DNA from: Dyadobacter frigoris
Lineage (GTDB): Bacteria; Bacteroidota; Bacteroidia; Cytophagales; Spirosomataceae
Length of the DNA stretch: 64,000 nucleotides
Direction: 5' to 3'
Assembly: GCF_005280585.1 (NCBI RefSeq)
Contig: NZ_SZVO01000009.1
Span: 1-64,000, forward strand
Shown here: piece by piece, positions 36,846-45,326 of the stretch
Position numbering within the stretch: position 1 is the stretch's first letter
How the letters are laid out: each line of letters starts with the position of its first letter
Made by a program: the position numbers and the translations under genes
The notes under the pieces: generated by a model
The model's database searches: none
Seen by the model: the letters and a program-made list of their open reading frames with translations, nothing else
What the model was told of the DNA's origin: nothing

Positions 36846-38000
36846 ATGAACGATCCACTCAATAAAAATCAGGAATCCCAACGTTTAATTTCCCTTGACG
36901 CCTTACGTGGTTTTGATATGTTCTGGATCATTGGCGGTGAGCACATTATTCATGCGCTGGCTGAATTGACTGGTTGGTCTGTCTTAATCTGGATTTCAGC
37001 GCAAATGCACCACACTGTCTGGAATGGCTGTACTTTTTACGATATGATTTTCCCGTTATTTCTTTTTATTTCAGGTGTTTCCATGCCTTTCTCTTTTGGG
37101 AAAAAACTGATTGCAGCTAACGTAAAAAGTACTTTTGAACTTCCAGGAGATGTAAAAAGAAAGGTTTATGTGGATATGTTGAGAAGAACGATGATTCTCG
37201 TTTTCCTGGGATTGATCGTAAACGGACTTTTCAAATTTAACGGATACGAAAATACCAGGTTCGCCAGTGTTTTAGGAAGAATTGGAATTGCCTGGTTCTT
37301 CGCCGGGTTGATTTATCTAAACTGCAATCTGAAAAAGCAGGTTATCTGGTTTTGTTTTATTTTGATCGGTTATTGGCTTGCTATGATATTAATCCCTGTT
37401 CCCGGTTTTGGTGCAGGGGATCTGACAATGGAAGGCTCATTGGAATCTTATATTGACAGGGTTCTTTTACCCGGAAGACTGCATAGTAAAGTTCATGATC
37501 CCGAAGGGGTTTTATCCACAATTCCTGCTGTTGCGACTGGTTTACTGGGGATATTTACCGGTACCTTTATTAAAGAAAAACGCTATAATCCATTAAAAAG
37601 CGTGTATTTTTTACTTTTGGCATCTGTCTTACTCATTTTACTAGGTCTTACCTGGGATTGTGTTTTTCCAATCAATAAAAGATTGTGGAGCAGTTCTTTC
37701 GTATTATTTGCAGGTGGATATAGTATCGCTTTTTTTGCATTATTCTATCTTATTATCGACGTGTTGGGTTGGAAAAAGTGGACTTTCCCATTTCTGCTGA
37801 TCGGGATGAATTCTATCGTAATTTATATGGCTGTTGAGGGTGTGCTCAACTTTGGATATACAGCTGATTTTATTTTTGGAGGATTAATAAACTTAGCTGC
37901 CGCACCGTTTCATGTTTTATTAAAAGCAATTTCAGTAATTATTATTGAGCTCATATTTCTCTATTTCCTTTATCGAAACAAGCTATTTTTGAAGGTTTAA
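36846..38000 (+). CDS. HGSNAT/NagX-like membrane acyltransferase (DUF5009)
   Basis: A polytopic membrane protein of 384 residues with about ten hydrophobic helices. It resembles COG4299/NagX and human heparan-alpha-glucosaminide N-acetyltransferase: SLDALRGFDMFWII at the start, then HHTVWNGCTFYDMIFPLFLF, which includes H55/H56 in the position of the HGSNAT active-site His (HASWNG in human). I use the ATG at 36846, 4 bp after the GH89 stop; an ATG at 36795 overlaps the enzyme gene. It could acetylate glucosamine ends across the inner membrane or help GlcNAc uptake, as proposed for NagX. Function is inferred. Confidence 0.85.
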   Translation: MNDPLNKNQESQRLISLDALRGFDMFWIIGGEHIIHALAELTGWSVLIWISAQMHHTVWNGCTFYDMIFPLFLFISGVSMPFSFGKKLIAANVKSTFELPGDVKRKVYVDMLRRTMILVFLGLIVNGLFKFNGYENTRFASVLGRIGIAWFFAGLIYLNCNLKKQVIWFCFILIGYWLAMILIPVPGFGAGDLTMEGSLESYIDRVLLPGRLHSKVHDPEGVLSTIPAVATGLLGIFTGTFIKEKRYNPLKSVYFLLLASVLLILLGLTWDCVFPINKRLWSSSFVLFAGGYSIAFFALFYLIIDVLGWKKWTFPFLLIGMNSIVIYMAVEGVLNFGYTADFIFGGLINLAAAPFHVLLKAISVIIIELIFLYFLYRNKLFLKV

Positions 38001-38090
38001 ATTATCTTCAAAAACATTTTTTAACCTTTTTGACAAAGTAGATCATAGCAAACTATGCCTTGTAGTTTGGAATAAATTTGTTCTTTTGGT

Positions 38091-40604
38091 ATGAAATTGA
38101 GATTTACATTTAGCATTTTCTTTTTACTTTTTTCCTCTCGGTTGTTTGCTCAGCAGGATTTAAAACTTTGGTATAAACAGCCTGCAAGCAACTGGAATGA
38201 AGCCTTACCCATTGGCAACGGCAGAATCGGAGCTATGGTTTTTGGCCGGGTTAATGAGGAATTGATCCAGTTAAACGAAGAATCGCTTTGGTCTGGCGGA
38301 CCCGTTAATACAAATCCCAATCCTGGTGCGGTTAAATATCTTCCTCAAATCAGAAAAGCCCTGGCCAATGAGGATTTTAAGCTCGCCGAAGCGCTGACAA
38401 AAAAGATGCAGGGGCTCTTTACGGAATCTTACGAGCCGTTAGGTGATCTTATTATCAAACAGAATTTTTCTTCAAATCCAACGGATTATAGGCGGGAACT
38501 TGATATTTCCAATGCATTGTCGCTGACGAAATTCACGGTTGATGGCGTTGAATACAGTCGCGAAATTTTCATTTCAGCCCCTGATCAGATTATGATCATA
38601 AAACTGAAAGCCAGCAAAAAAGGTGCGCTGAATTTTACTGCCTCAACACAAAGTCCCTTGGTTTACAATAACGTGGTCATTGCTCAGGATCAGATAGCTA
38701 TGAAAGGTCAGGCACCATCGCATACAGATCCGAGTTACATGGAGTCGATGGAGCTTCCGGTGGTTTATAATGACCCGGACAGATGCAAAGGTATGCGGTT
38801 CGAACTAAGGGTAAAAGTGAAAGAATCGGATGGGAAGGTGATGGCCGACAGTGCCGGTTTACATATCACTGACGCCAGTGAAGTTGTACTTTTACTTTCG
38901 GCAGCAACGAGTTTTAATGGTTTTGATAAATGTCCTGATAAAGACGGGAAAGATGAGGTTGAGCTTGTCGAAAATTATCTAAGACCCGCGCTCACAAAAA
39001 CATTTGATACACTCAAAGGTGATCATATCTCCGATTATCATCAATATTTTAATCGGGTCAATTTAATTCTCAACGGAAATCCAAAGGTTGATTTGCCGAT
39101 GGATGAGCGTTTGAAAAACTATACAGATGGAGGAAAAGATCCTGCTCTGGAATCTCTTTATTTCCAGTTTGGGCGTTATCTGCTTATTTCAAGTTCCCGC
39201 GCAAACGGTGTTCCTGCCAACTTGCAAGGGATCTGGAATCATCAGGTTCGTCCGCCGTGGAGTAGTAATTTTACTACTAATATTAATGCCCAGATGAATT
39301 ACTGGATGGTTGAAACCGCTAATCTTTCGGAACTGCATACACCGTTACTGGATATTATTAAACAAATGGAGGTAACGGGCGCCGAAACTGCCAAAAATTT
39401 CTATAACGCAAAAGGTTGGGTGGTTCACCATAATTCGGATATCTGGGCAACGTCAAATCCGGTAAGCGGAAGTCCTTCATGGGCCAACTGGCCGATGGGT
39501 GGCGCTTGGCTTTGTCAGCATTTATGGGAACATTATCAGTTTACAGGCAATCAGGAATATCTTTCCAAAACGGCTTATCCCTTGATGAAATCGTCTGCAT
39601 TATTTATGCTGGACTGGTTGATTGAAGATAAAAACGGCAGGCTGGTTACTGCTCCAGCTACTACGCCGGAAAATATTTTTGTTACTGAAACGGGCTTTAA
39701 GGGTTCCGTTTCAGTAGCAACAACAATGGATATGTCTATTATCTGGGATTTGTTTACGAATCTGATTGAAGCTTCGGAGCGACTTGGTACCGACTCAGAT
39801 TTCAGGAAGCTGCTCATTGAAAAGCGGAGCAAATTGTTTCCATTACAAATTGGAAAACGAGGAAATTTGCAGGAATGGTATAAGGATTGGAAAGATGAAG
39901 AACCGGAACATCGCCATATTTCTCACTTATTCGGGCTTTTTCCGGGCAGGCAAATTTCGCCTCTGACGACACCTGTTTACGCTGATGCGGCCAGAAAAAC
40001 GATGGAGATTCGCGGAGATGGCGGAACCGGATGGAGCAAAGGATGGAAAATTAATATCTGGGCGCGTTTGCTGGATGGAAATCATGCTTACAAATTGATT
40101 CGTGAACAGTTGAAACTGACCGGTGTTGAAGGGACAAATTATTCACAAGGCGGCGGTACATACCCGAATTTATTCGACGCGCATCCACCTTTTCAAATTG
40201 ATGGAAACTTTGGAGGAACATCAGGAATTACTGAAATGCTGCTGCAAAGCCACGATGGTTTGATCAATATTCTTCCGGCCGTTCCTGATAACTGGAGAAG
40301 CGGAGCGGTAAAAGGTCTTAAAGCTAGAGGTGGATTTGAAACCGATGTTACCTGGGTTAATGGCAAAATCACTCAGTTAACAATCCGGTCTAAACTTGGC
40401 GGCAATTGCAGAATTGGAATTCCGAATACTTTGAAATCTGCCGCGAAAATTAGTATTAAAGCCGCCGCAGGAGAAAACCAAAATCCGTTTTATAAATCAA
40501 TTCAGCAAAAAGGAGAAGGTGCTGTGATGACCAAAAAAGGGACATTTATTTTTGATTTTCTAACAGAAGCCGGAAAAGAATACATTTTTAAAGCAAGCAA
40601 ATAG
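38091..40604 (+). CDS. GH95 alpha-L-fucosidase
   Basis: An 837-residue secreted glycosidase. The signal peptide (FSIFFLLFSSRLFAQ) precedes the GH95 N-terminal beta-domain: LKLWYKQPASNWNEALPIGN, then LIQLNEESLWSGG. The (alpha/alpha)6 barrel carries the family catalytic set: N397 and N399 in TTNINAQMNYW, the acid Glu527 in TPENIF, and D704 in PPFQIDGNFGG. All match the Bifidobacterium AfcA pattern by motif. GH95 enzymes mostly hydrolyse alpha-1,2-fucosyl ends; some cleave alpha-1,2-L-galactosyl links. It closes the PUL. Confidence 0.94.
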   Translation: MKLRFTFSIFFLLFSSRLFAQQDLKLWYKQPASNWNEALPIGNGRIGAMVFGRVNEELIQLNEESLWSGGPVNTNPNPGAVKYLPQIRKALANEDFKLAEALTKKMQGLFTESYEPLGDLIIKQNFSSNPTDYRRELDISNALSLTKFTVDGVEYSREIFISAPDQIMIIKLKASKKGALNFTASTQSPLVYNNVVIAQDQIAMKGQAPSHTDPSYMESMELPVVYNDPDRCKGMRFELRVKVKESDGKVMADSAGLHITDASEVVLLLSAATSFNGFDKCPDKDGKDEVELVENYLRPALTKTFDTLKGDHISDYHQYFNRVNLILNGNPKVDLPMDERLKNYTDGGKDPALESLYFQFGRYLLISSSRANGVPANLQGIWNHQVRPPWSSNFTTNINAQMNYWMVETANLSELHTPLLDIIKQMEVTGAETAKNFYNAKGWVVHHNSDIWATSNPVSGSPSWANWPMGGAWLCQHLWEHYQFTGNQEYLSKTAYPLMKSSALFMLDWLIEDKNGRLVTAPATTPENIFVTETGFKGSVSVATTMDMSIIWDLFTNLIEASERLGTDSDFRKLLIEKRSKLFPLQIGKRGNLQEWYKDWKDEEPEHRHISHLFGLFPGRQISPLTTPVYADAARKTMEIRGDGGTGWSKGWKINIWARLLDGNHAYKLIREQLKLTGVEGTNYSQGGGTYPNLFDAHPPFQIDGNFGGTSGITEMLLQSHDGLINILPAVPDNWRSGAVKGLKARGGFETDVTWVNGKITQLTIRSKLGGNCRIGIPNTLKSAAKISIKAAAGENQNPFYKSIQQKGEGAVMTKKGTFIFDFLTEAGKEYIFKASK

Positions 40605-40768
40605 TTTTTGTATATCAATCAAGAAAGTAATATCGGTACAGAAGATTTGATAGTCGTATAATTCATATCGTGTTGTTAAATAATACAATCAACCGACTGC
40701 CGTAGGTATGGTTTTTTTTGAAAATCATCCTGTTTTCAAAAAAACAATCACTCAGTCCGCAAATAAAA

Positions 40769-40806
40769 ATCCCCAATAACTGCCGCTCTGGCTCGTTATT
40801 GGGGAT
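40769..40806. terminator. Bidirectional terminator after the PUL
   Basis: ATCCCCAATAAC at 40769-40780 pairs perfectly with GTTATTGGGGAT at 40795-40806 over a 14-nt loop, followed by AATTTCTTTTT. It separates the convergent GH95 gene and the small gene at 40833. Confidence 0.85.
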
Positions 40807-40832
40807 AATTTCTTTTTAATAGCCTAGTTGTT

Positions 40833-41150
40833 TCAAATAGCAATTTTTTCAGATTGAATAACCCACATCCAGTTGGCGGGCCATGAATTTGAACTGATCC
40901 AGTCGTGAGTCACAAGTTCATCATTTACAAACTCATAACCTTTCAAGCTTCCTCCCTCGTTTTCTACATCATGTTTTGCTGTGTGATGTAATTCAATCCA
41001 CATCTTTTCAGAGATCCCGGAAACTCCGGTCCATCGAAATCCTTCCCACTTTGGGTCCTCAGAGTTGTAGATATAGCGAATTGCAAGATAATGCATGTAG
41101 GATTCATTGTTAAATCCGATCACTGACGGGTTTTTTTGAGCACTTTTCAT
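40833..41150 (-). CDS. Hypothetical protein (about 105 aa)
   Basis: A small soluble protein rich in aromatic residues (YMHYLAIRYIYNSEDPKWEG, WISSNSWPANWMWVIQSE). I chose the ATG at 41150 (MKSAQKNPSV); an earlier ATG at 41270 would add a hydrophobic, unlikely lead. No family is recognised. It is a single gene between two clear units. Confidence 0.6.
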   Translation of the reverse strand: MKSAQKNPSVIGFNNESYMHYLAIRYIYNSEDPKWEGFRWTGVSGISEKMWIELHHTAKHDVENEGGSLKGYEFVNDELVTHDWISSNSWPANWMWVIQSEKIAI

Positions 41151-41339
41151 AATTACGAGCCTGGTTTTTCTGTGAGAAATATGAGTAATTATAAAAATAA
41201 TTCTCAAAAATGTCAAGCTATTTTTAAATAAAAAAGTGGGGACGATGCAGGAAAAATTGATCTCCGCCACTTATTCATTTTTGATAGAATAAAATGGCGG
41301 AAATAACCTGGAATTTATATATCGGAATAATTAAATTTC

Positions 41340-42266
41340 CTATGTAGTAACATGAATCTTGTGGTAAGATCCCGTTTTAATATCTTCCAGTATAGAAGAA
41401 TGTTTAGGAGTCCAGCCTAACAATTTTCTTGCTTTGTCAGAATTAACAATGCTGTTGGAGGCAAATCCAAAAGCCGAAGCATCCGGTCCCCATTTTTCAA
41501 TAGCAGTATCCAGACTGATCGATTCAGTTTTTCCTTCAAAACCGAGCATGAAGCTGATGTTTACAGCGATTTCTTTCAACGATGCGCTGCCGTTTTCAGT
41601 GTAAAAATATGATCCGGCAGGAGCCTTTTCCAGTGCAAGAACGTACAATTCAGCTAAATCCTCAATATGCACGTTACTCCAGATATTTTCGCCTTTTTCA
41701 ATATAAACACCAGCCTGTTTTTCCTTTGCAATGTCGATCAGCATAGGAACCTGGATGCTGTCTGGCTTGATTCCAAGACCTTTTCCGTAAACCATCGTCG
41801 GAACAAGCACGATACTTCGCACATCATCTTTTGCTGCTGCCAGAATATGATCGTTAATTGCTACCCGGTGAAGTTTTTCAAGCCGGGGCTGTACAGGAAT
41901 ATCTTCAGTATATACAATATTTCCTTTTTCACCTTTTGAATTGTCACCAACTAGGCTCGACCCGGAAGTGAAAATAAAAGTTTTTCCGGTACCTTTTAAT
42001 TCTTCTAAAAACGTGATTACTGAGAAAAAATCGTCAGCATCTGCCGTGTGAATGACAGCATCTGCGTCAGCTGTTGCTTTTCTGAGAACGGGCATATTAT
42101 GAATGGCACCTATTACCGGGGTAATCCCCAGTGCACGCAATTTTTCAGCGTCCGCCTCTTTTCTGACCAAAGCAGAAACCTGATAGCCTTTTTGTAGCAA
42201 CAAATGTGCAACGGAACCTCCGATATATCCGGTCGCGCCGGTGATGAATACTTTGTTTATAGACAT
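41340..42266 (-). CDS. NAD-dependent epimerase/dehydratase family protein
   Basis: A 308-residue extended-SDR or NmrA-like protein. The Rossmann motif GATGYIGG is near residues 10-17, with IFTSGSSLVGD near residue 97. The Tyr-x-x-x-Lys catalytic pair is not clearly present; RVAINDHILA stands in that region. The C-terminus has FASNSIVNSDKARKLLGWTPK, typical of epimerase/dehydratase proteins. It is the second gene of an operon with the aldo/keto reductase, 13 bp apart. Substrate unknown. Confidence 0.85.
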   Translation of the reverse strand: MSINKVFITGATGYIGGSVAHLLLQKGYQVSALVRKEADAEKLRALGITPVIGAIHNMPVLRKATADADAVIHTADADDFFSVITFLEELKGTGKTFIFTSGSSLVGDNSKGEKGNIVYTEDIPVQPRLEKLHRVAINDHILAAAKDDVRSIVLVPTMVYGKGLGIKPDSIQVPMLIDIAKEKQAGVYIEKGENIWSNVHIEDLAELYVLALEKAPAGSYFYTENGSASLKEIAVNISFMLGFEGKTESISLDTAIEKWGPDASAFGFASNSIVNSDKARKLLGWTPKHSSILEDIKTGSYHKIHVTT

Positions 42267-42279
42267 GATTTTTAGTTTA

Positions 42280-43281
42280 TTAAGCCAATTGCTGACTGAT
42301 TAGTGCAAGATTTTCGTTGATGAAATTCAATTCTTCGTCTGATATGCTGATGTTTATTGCGGCTGCATTTTCAATAGCCTGTTTTGCATTTCTGGCGCCG
42401 GCGAGTACGATAGCGATTCCTGGTTGAAGTGTAGTCCAACGCAAAACCAGTTGAGATAAAGTAGCATTTTGACTATCTGCAACCGGTTGAATTTTGTTTA
42501 AAAAAGCTTCAACCAGTTCAGGATTAAACTGACCAAAATAACCATTCCTGTGATCATCAGATTTCAGTCTGGCATTCTTAAAATATTTGCCGGTCAAAAG
42601 TCCTCTTTCCAGCGGACTGTATGCAATTATTGAAATGTCATTGGCTATTGAAAAAGGAACCAGTTCATTTTCAATTCCTCTGTTGAGCATACTGTAAGAA
42701 ACCTGGTTTGAGGCAAGTTTGATCGTTTCTGCCGCAGTCTGCATTTGCGAAAGATCATAGTTACAAAGACCTGCTGCTTTGATTTTTCCTTGTTGAATCA
42801 GTAATTCCATCGCTTCCATCGTTTCTGAAATCGGCGTGGTTGCATCCGGCCAGTGAATTTGTAAAAGATCAATATAGTCCGTTCCCAAACGTTTCAGACT
42901 TTCTTCTGCCTCTTTGATAATATTTTCTTTTGAAGCGAATTTGAAAACGGGAACGGGGTTTCCCTGCTCATCCGAGGCGTCAAAAAAGTGCTCGCCTTTT
43001 CCATTATTACTTTTATCCCAAACCAGTCCGAATTTGGTAAGGATCTGGATTTTAGAGCGGTCACGGCCTTTTATTGCCTCACCAATTAACTCTTCACTAA
43101 GTCCGAAACCGTAAAATGGCGCCGTGTCTATACTGGTTATACCATGATCCAGAGAAGCGTGAATAGCATCAATTGAATCCTGTTTTTCGTTACCTCCCCA
43201 CATAGAGCCGCCAATCGCAAATGCTCCGTAGGTAATAACAGATAAATTTAAATCGGTTGTTCCTAATTTCCTGTATTCCAT
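42280..43281 (-). CDS. Aldo/keto reductase
   Basis: A 333-residue AKR-family oxidoreductase. The N-terminal YRKLGTTDLNLSVITYG, catalytic Asp and Tyr in SIDTAPFYGFGLSEEL, Lys in ILTKFG and His in LLQIHWPD form the expected D-Y-K-H tetrad. The NADP-binding end has LQPGIAIVLAGARNAKQAIE. It is the first gene of an operon with the epimerase at 41340 and diverges from a LysR gene, its likely regulator. Confidence 0.9.
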   Translation of the reverse strand: MEYRKLGTTDLNLSVITYGAFAIGGSMWGGNEKQDSIDAIHASLDHGITSIDTAPFYGFGLSEELIGEAIKGRDRSKIQILTKFGLVWDKSNNGKGEHFFDASDEQGNPVPVFKFASKENIIKEAEESLKRLGTDYIDLLQIHWPDATTPISETMEAMELLIQQGKIKAAGLCNYDLSQMQTAAETIKLASNQVSYSMLNRGIENELVPFSIANDISIIAYSPLERGLLTGKYFKNARLKSDDHRNGYFGQFNPELVEAFLNKIQPVADSQNATLSQLVLRWTTLQPGIAIVLAGARNAKQAIENAAAINISISDEELNFINENLALISQQLA

Positions 43282-43297
43282 TTTACCTTGTTTATAA

Positions 43298-43316
43298 TTC
43301 CATTATAGAAATGGAA
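43298..43316. promoter_or_regulatory. Candidate LysR operator in the divergent spacer
   Basis: TTCCAT-N7-ATGGAA is a 19-bp dyad containing a T-N11-A type core, 17 bp before the aldo/keto reductase start and within the divergent spacer to the LysR gene. It is the expected type of site for LysR regulators; the match is inferential. Confidence 0.4.
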
Positions 43317-43473
43317 ACTGTTTTTTGTTAAAATTAAACTAACCGGTTACTGCCATTCGACAATTTAAATCAGCAGTTCTTTCCGTAATTGTTTTACAAA
43401 GTTGCAGTGAAAAGCATTATCATAAAAATAAGTACTTTTATAGATTGGTATTATTTAACTGATAGATAAGGAT

Positions 43474-44367
43474 ATGGTTAATTTAGAGTGGTACAGGACA
43501 TTTAAAGCAATATATTCAACCGGAACGCTGACCGGAGCGGCCCAGACTTTATTTATTTCACAACCGGGCGTCAGTTTGCATCTGAGCTCTTTGGAAAGTT
43601 ATGTCGGGTATAAATTGTTTGACCGGACTGCGCGGAAAATGATTCCTACCGAAAGGGGGAAAGTTTTTTATAATGCAATTATTGAGCCACTTATTAAACT
43701 GGAAGAGGCTGAAAAGAATTTTCAGAAAAGTACAGAGAAACAAACGCCGACGATCAGCGTGGGTATGTGTTTTGAAACTTTTCAGATTACGCTGGAACAG
43801 TACATATCAACCTTGCCATTCAATGTCATTATCCAGTTTGGCCAGTATCCCGAAATGCTGGAAAATCTGGAAAAAGGAATTCTGGACCTGATCATAACGC
43901 CGCAAAAAGGGACGAGTTCTGAAATTGATCATGAAGCTTTTTCATCTGAAACTATTGTGATGGTAGGAGGTAATGAAATTGATAATGAGACTTTTAATTC
44001 ATTATTGGCCGAAGGCGATTTGGACGTTCTGGAAGCGTGGTTGAAACAGCAGAAATGGTATGGAACCACGGGTGATATGGAACATTTGAGAAGATTCTGG
44101 CAGCTTAACTTTAATAAATATCCTGATTTCAGGCCAAACTATATTGTACCAAATTTGAATTCCATTGTCCGTTGTCTTAGCAGCGGAAAGGGTTTGGCAA
44201 TTATTCCGGATTTCCTTTGTAAAAAAGAGGTGGAAAGCGGTTTGGTGAAAATATTATGGAAAGGCAAAATAGAATTAACAAATACGCTGTATTTCGGTAC
44301 AAAAAAGAAGACAATGTACACCAGCGAAACAGATGTGATCAAGAAATTATTTCGGGACGTGATGTAG
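43474..44367 (+). CDS. LysR-family transcriptional regulator
   Basis: A 297-residue LysR protein. The N-terminal winged HTH has LEWYRTFKAIYSTGTLTGAA, then SQPGVSLHLSSLESYVGYKL and LFDRTARKMIPTERG. The C-terminal part (about 90-297) is the periplasmic-binding-protein-like effector domain. It diverges from the aldo/keto reductase-epimerase operon, the standard layout for a LysR regulator and its target. The effector is unknown. Confidence 0.9.
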   Translation: MVNLEWYRTFKAIYSTGTLTGAAQTLFISQPGVSLHLSSLESYVGYKLFDRTARKMIPTERGKVFYNAIIEPLIKLEEAEKNFQKSTEKQTPTISVGMCFETFQITLEQYISTLPFNVIIQFGQYPEMLENLEKGILDLIITPQKGTSSEIDHEAFSSETIVMVGGNEIDNETFNSLLAEGDLDVLEAWLKQQKWYGTTGDMEHLRRFWQLNFNKYPDFRPNYIVPNLNSIVRCLSSGKGLAIIPDFLCKKEVESGLVKILWKGKIELTNTLYFGTKKKTMYTSETDVIKKLFRDVM

Positions 44368-44447
44368 ATAATTGGAAATTATGAGCTTTACAGCAAAATT
44401 GGTGATTAATAAAAAATGTATTTTTGTTTGTTCTTAAAAAGAAAAAT

Positions 44448-45251
44448 ATGGTTGAGCCTTCTGAGTTTACATCATCGGGATACTTTTATTCCTGCTATAC
44501 AGTCGCGAGCCGAGAAACTGAACAATTCTTGCATGACCATGCGTTTTGTCATATTTTTTCGGGAAGCCATGTTTTTTATAAGTCAGGAAACAAGGTTGTT
44601 TTCAATGAGGGTGATTCTTATTTTGTTAAAAGAAACCAACTTTTAAGAGTCAATAAATATCCCGGAACTAACGGAGACTGCAAGGCAATCAGTGTCATTT
44701 TTGATCAGAAAACCTTGCGGGATTTTAGTATGCAGAATCATATTTTAGCAGAGAAAAATCATTCAGAAGAAGAACTGACTTTATTAAATCGAAATGTACT
44801 TTATAATGATTTCGCAGCTTCACTTTTGCCTTATGAAACGGACGGGGAATCGGTTAGTAAACTGCTGACAACATTGAAAGTGCAGGAAGCGATTTTGTTA
44901 ATGCTTCATCTGGATACCAAACTGAAAAGCTTATTATTCGATTTCAGCGAGCCTGGCAAAATTGATCTGGAAGAATTTATGAATAAACATTTTGAGTTTA
45001 ATGTTGAAATAAAGCGTTTTGCCTATTTGACAGGACGAAGTCTGGCGACATTTAAAAGGGATTTTGAGAAGATTTTTAATACTTCACCAAGTCGCTGGTT
45101 AATGCATAAAAGATTATCCCAGGCTTATTATTTGATCAAAGAAAAAAACAGAAAACCGTCTGATGTATATCTGGAAGTGGGTTTTGAAGATTTGTCCCAC
45201 TTTTCTTTTGCCTTCAAAAAAGCTTTTGGCGCGGCTCCGACATTGATTTGA
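44448..45251 (+). CDS. AraC-family transcriptional regulator
   Basis: A protein of about 267 residues in the AraC family. The N-terminal sensor part contains HDHAFCHIFSGSHVFYKSG, similar to the ExsA-type or Bacteroidota AraC group. The C-terminal HTH pair covers about 190-267: IKRFAYLTGRSLATFKRDFE, then VYLEVGFEDLSHFSFAFKKA. I use the ATG at 44448; a TTG at 44424 would add eight residues. It is 80 bp after the LysR gene on the same strand. Confidence 0.85.
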   Translation: MVEPSEFTSSGYFYSCYTVASRETEQFLHDHAFCHIFSGSHVFYKSGNKVVFNEGDSYFVKRNQLLRVNKYPGTNGDCKAISVIFDQKTLRDFSMQNHILAEKNHSEEELTLLNRNVLYNDFAASLLPYETDGESVSKLLTTLKVQEAILLMLHLDTKLKSLLFDFSEPGKIDLEEFMNKHFEFNVEIKRFAYLTGRSLATFKRDFEKIFNTSPSRWLMHKRLSQAYYLIKEKNRKPSDVYLEVGFEDLSHFSFAFKKAFGAAPTLI

Positions 45252-45266
45252 TATCCTTTTTGAAAT

Positions 45267-45309
45267 AAAAATGCCTTCCTGTTTTGACAAAAAGCGGGAA
45301 GGTATTTTA
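45267..45309. terminator. Bidirectional terminator-like hairpin
   Basis: AAAATGCCTTCCTG pairs with CGGGAAGGTATTTT with two wobble pairs, between the convergent AraC and beta-helix lipoprotein genes, and is followed by T-rich text on both strands. Confidence 0.7.
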
Positions 45310-45326
45310 TTATAGTACCATTGCTT

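Noticed and set aside
41151..41270. Hydrophobic N-terminal extension of the small gene at 40833
   Set aside because: The downstream ATG at 41150 gives a normal soluble start; the extension reads like spacer sequence.
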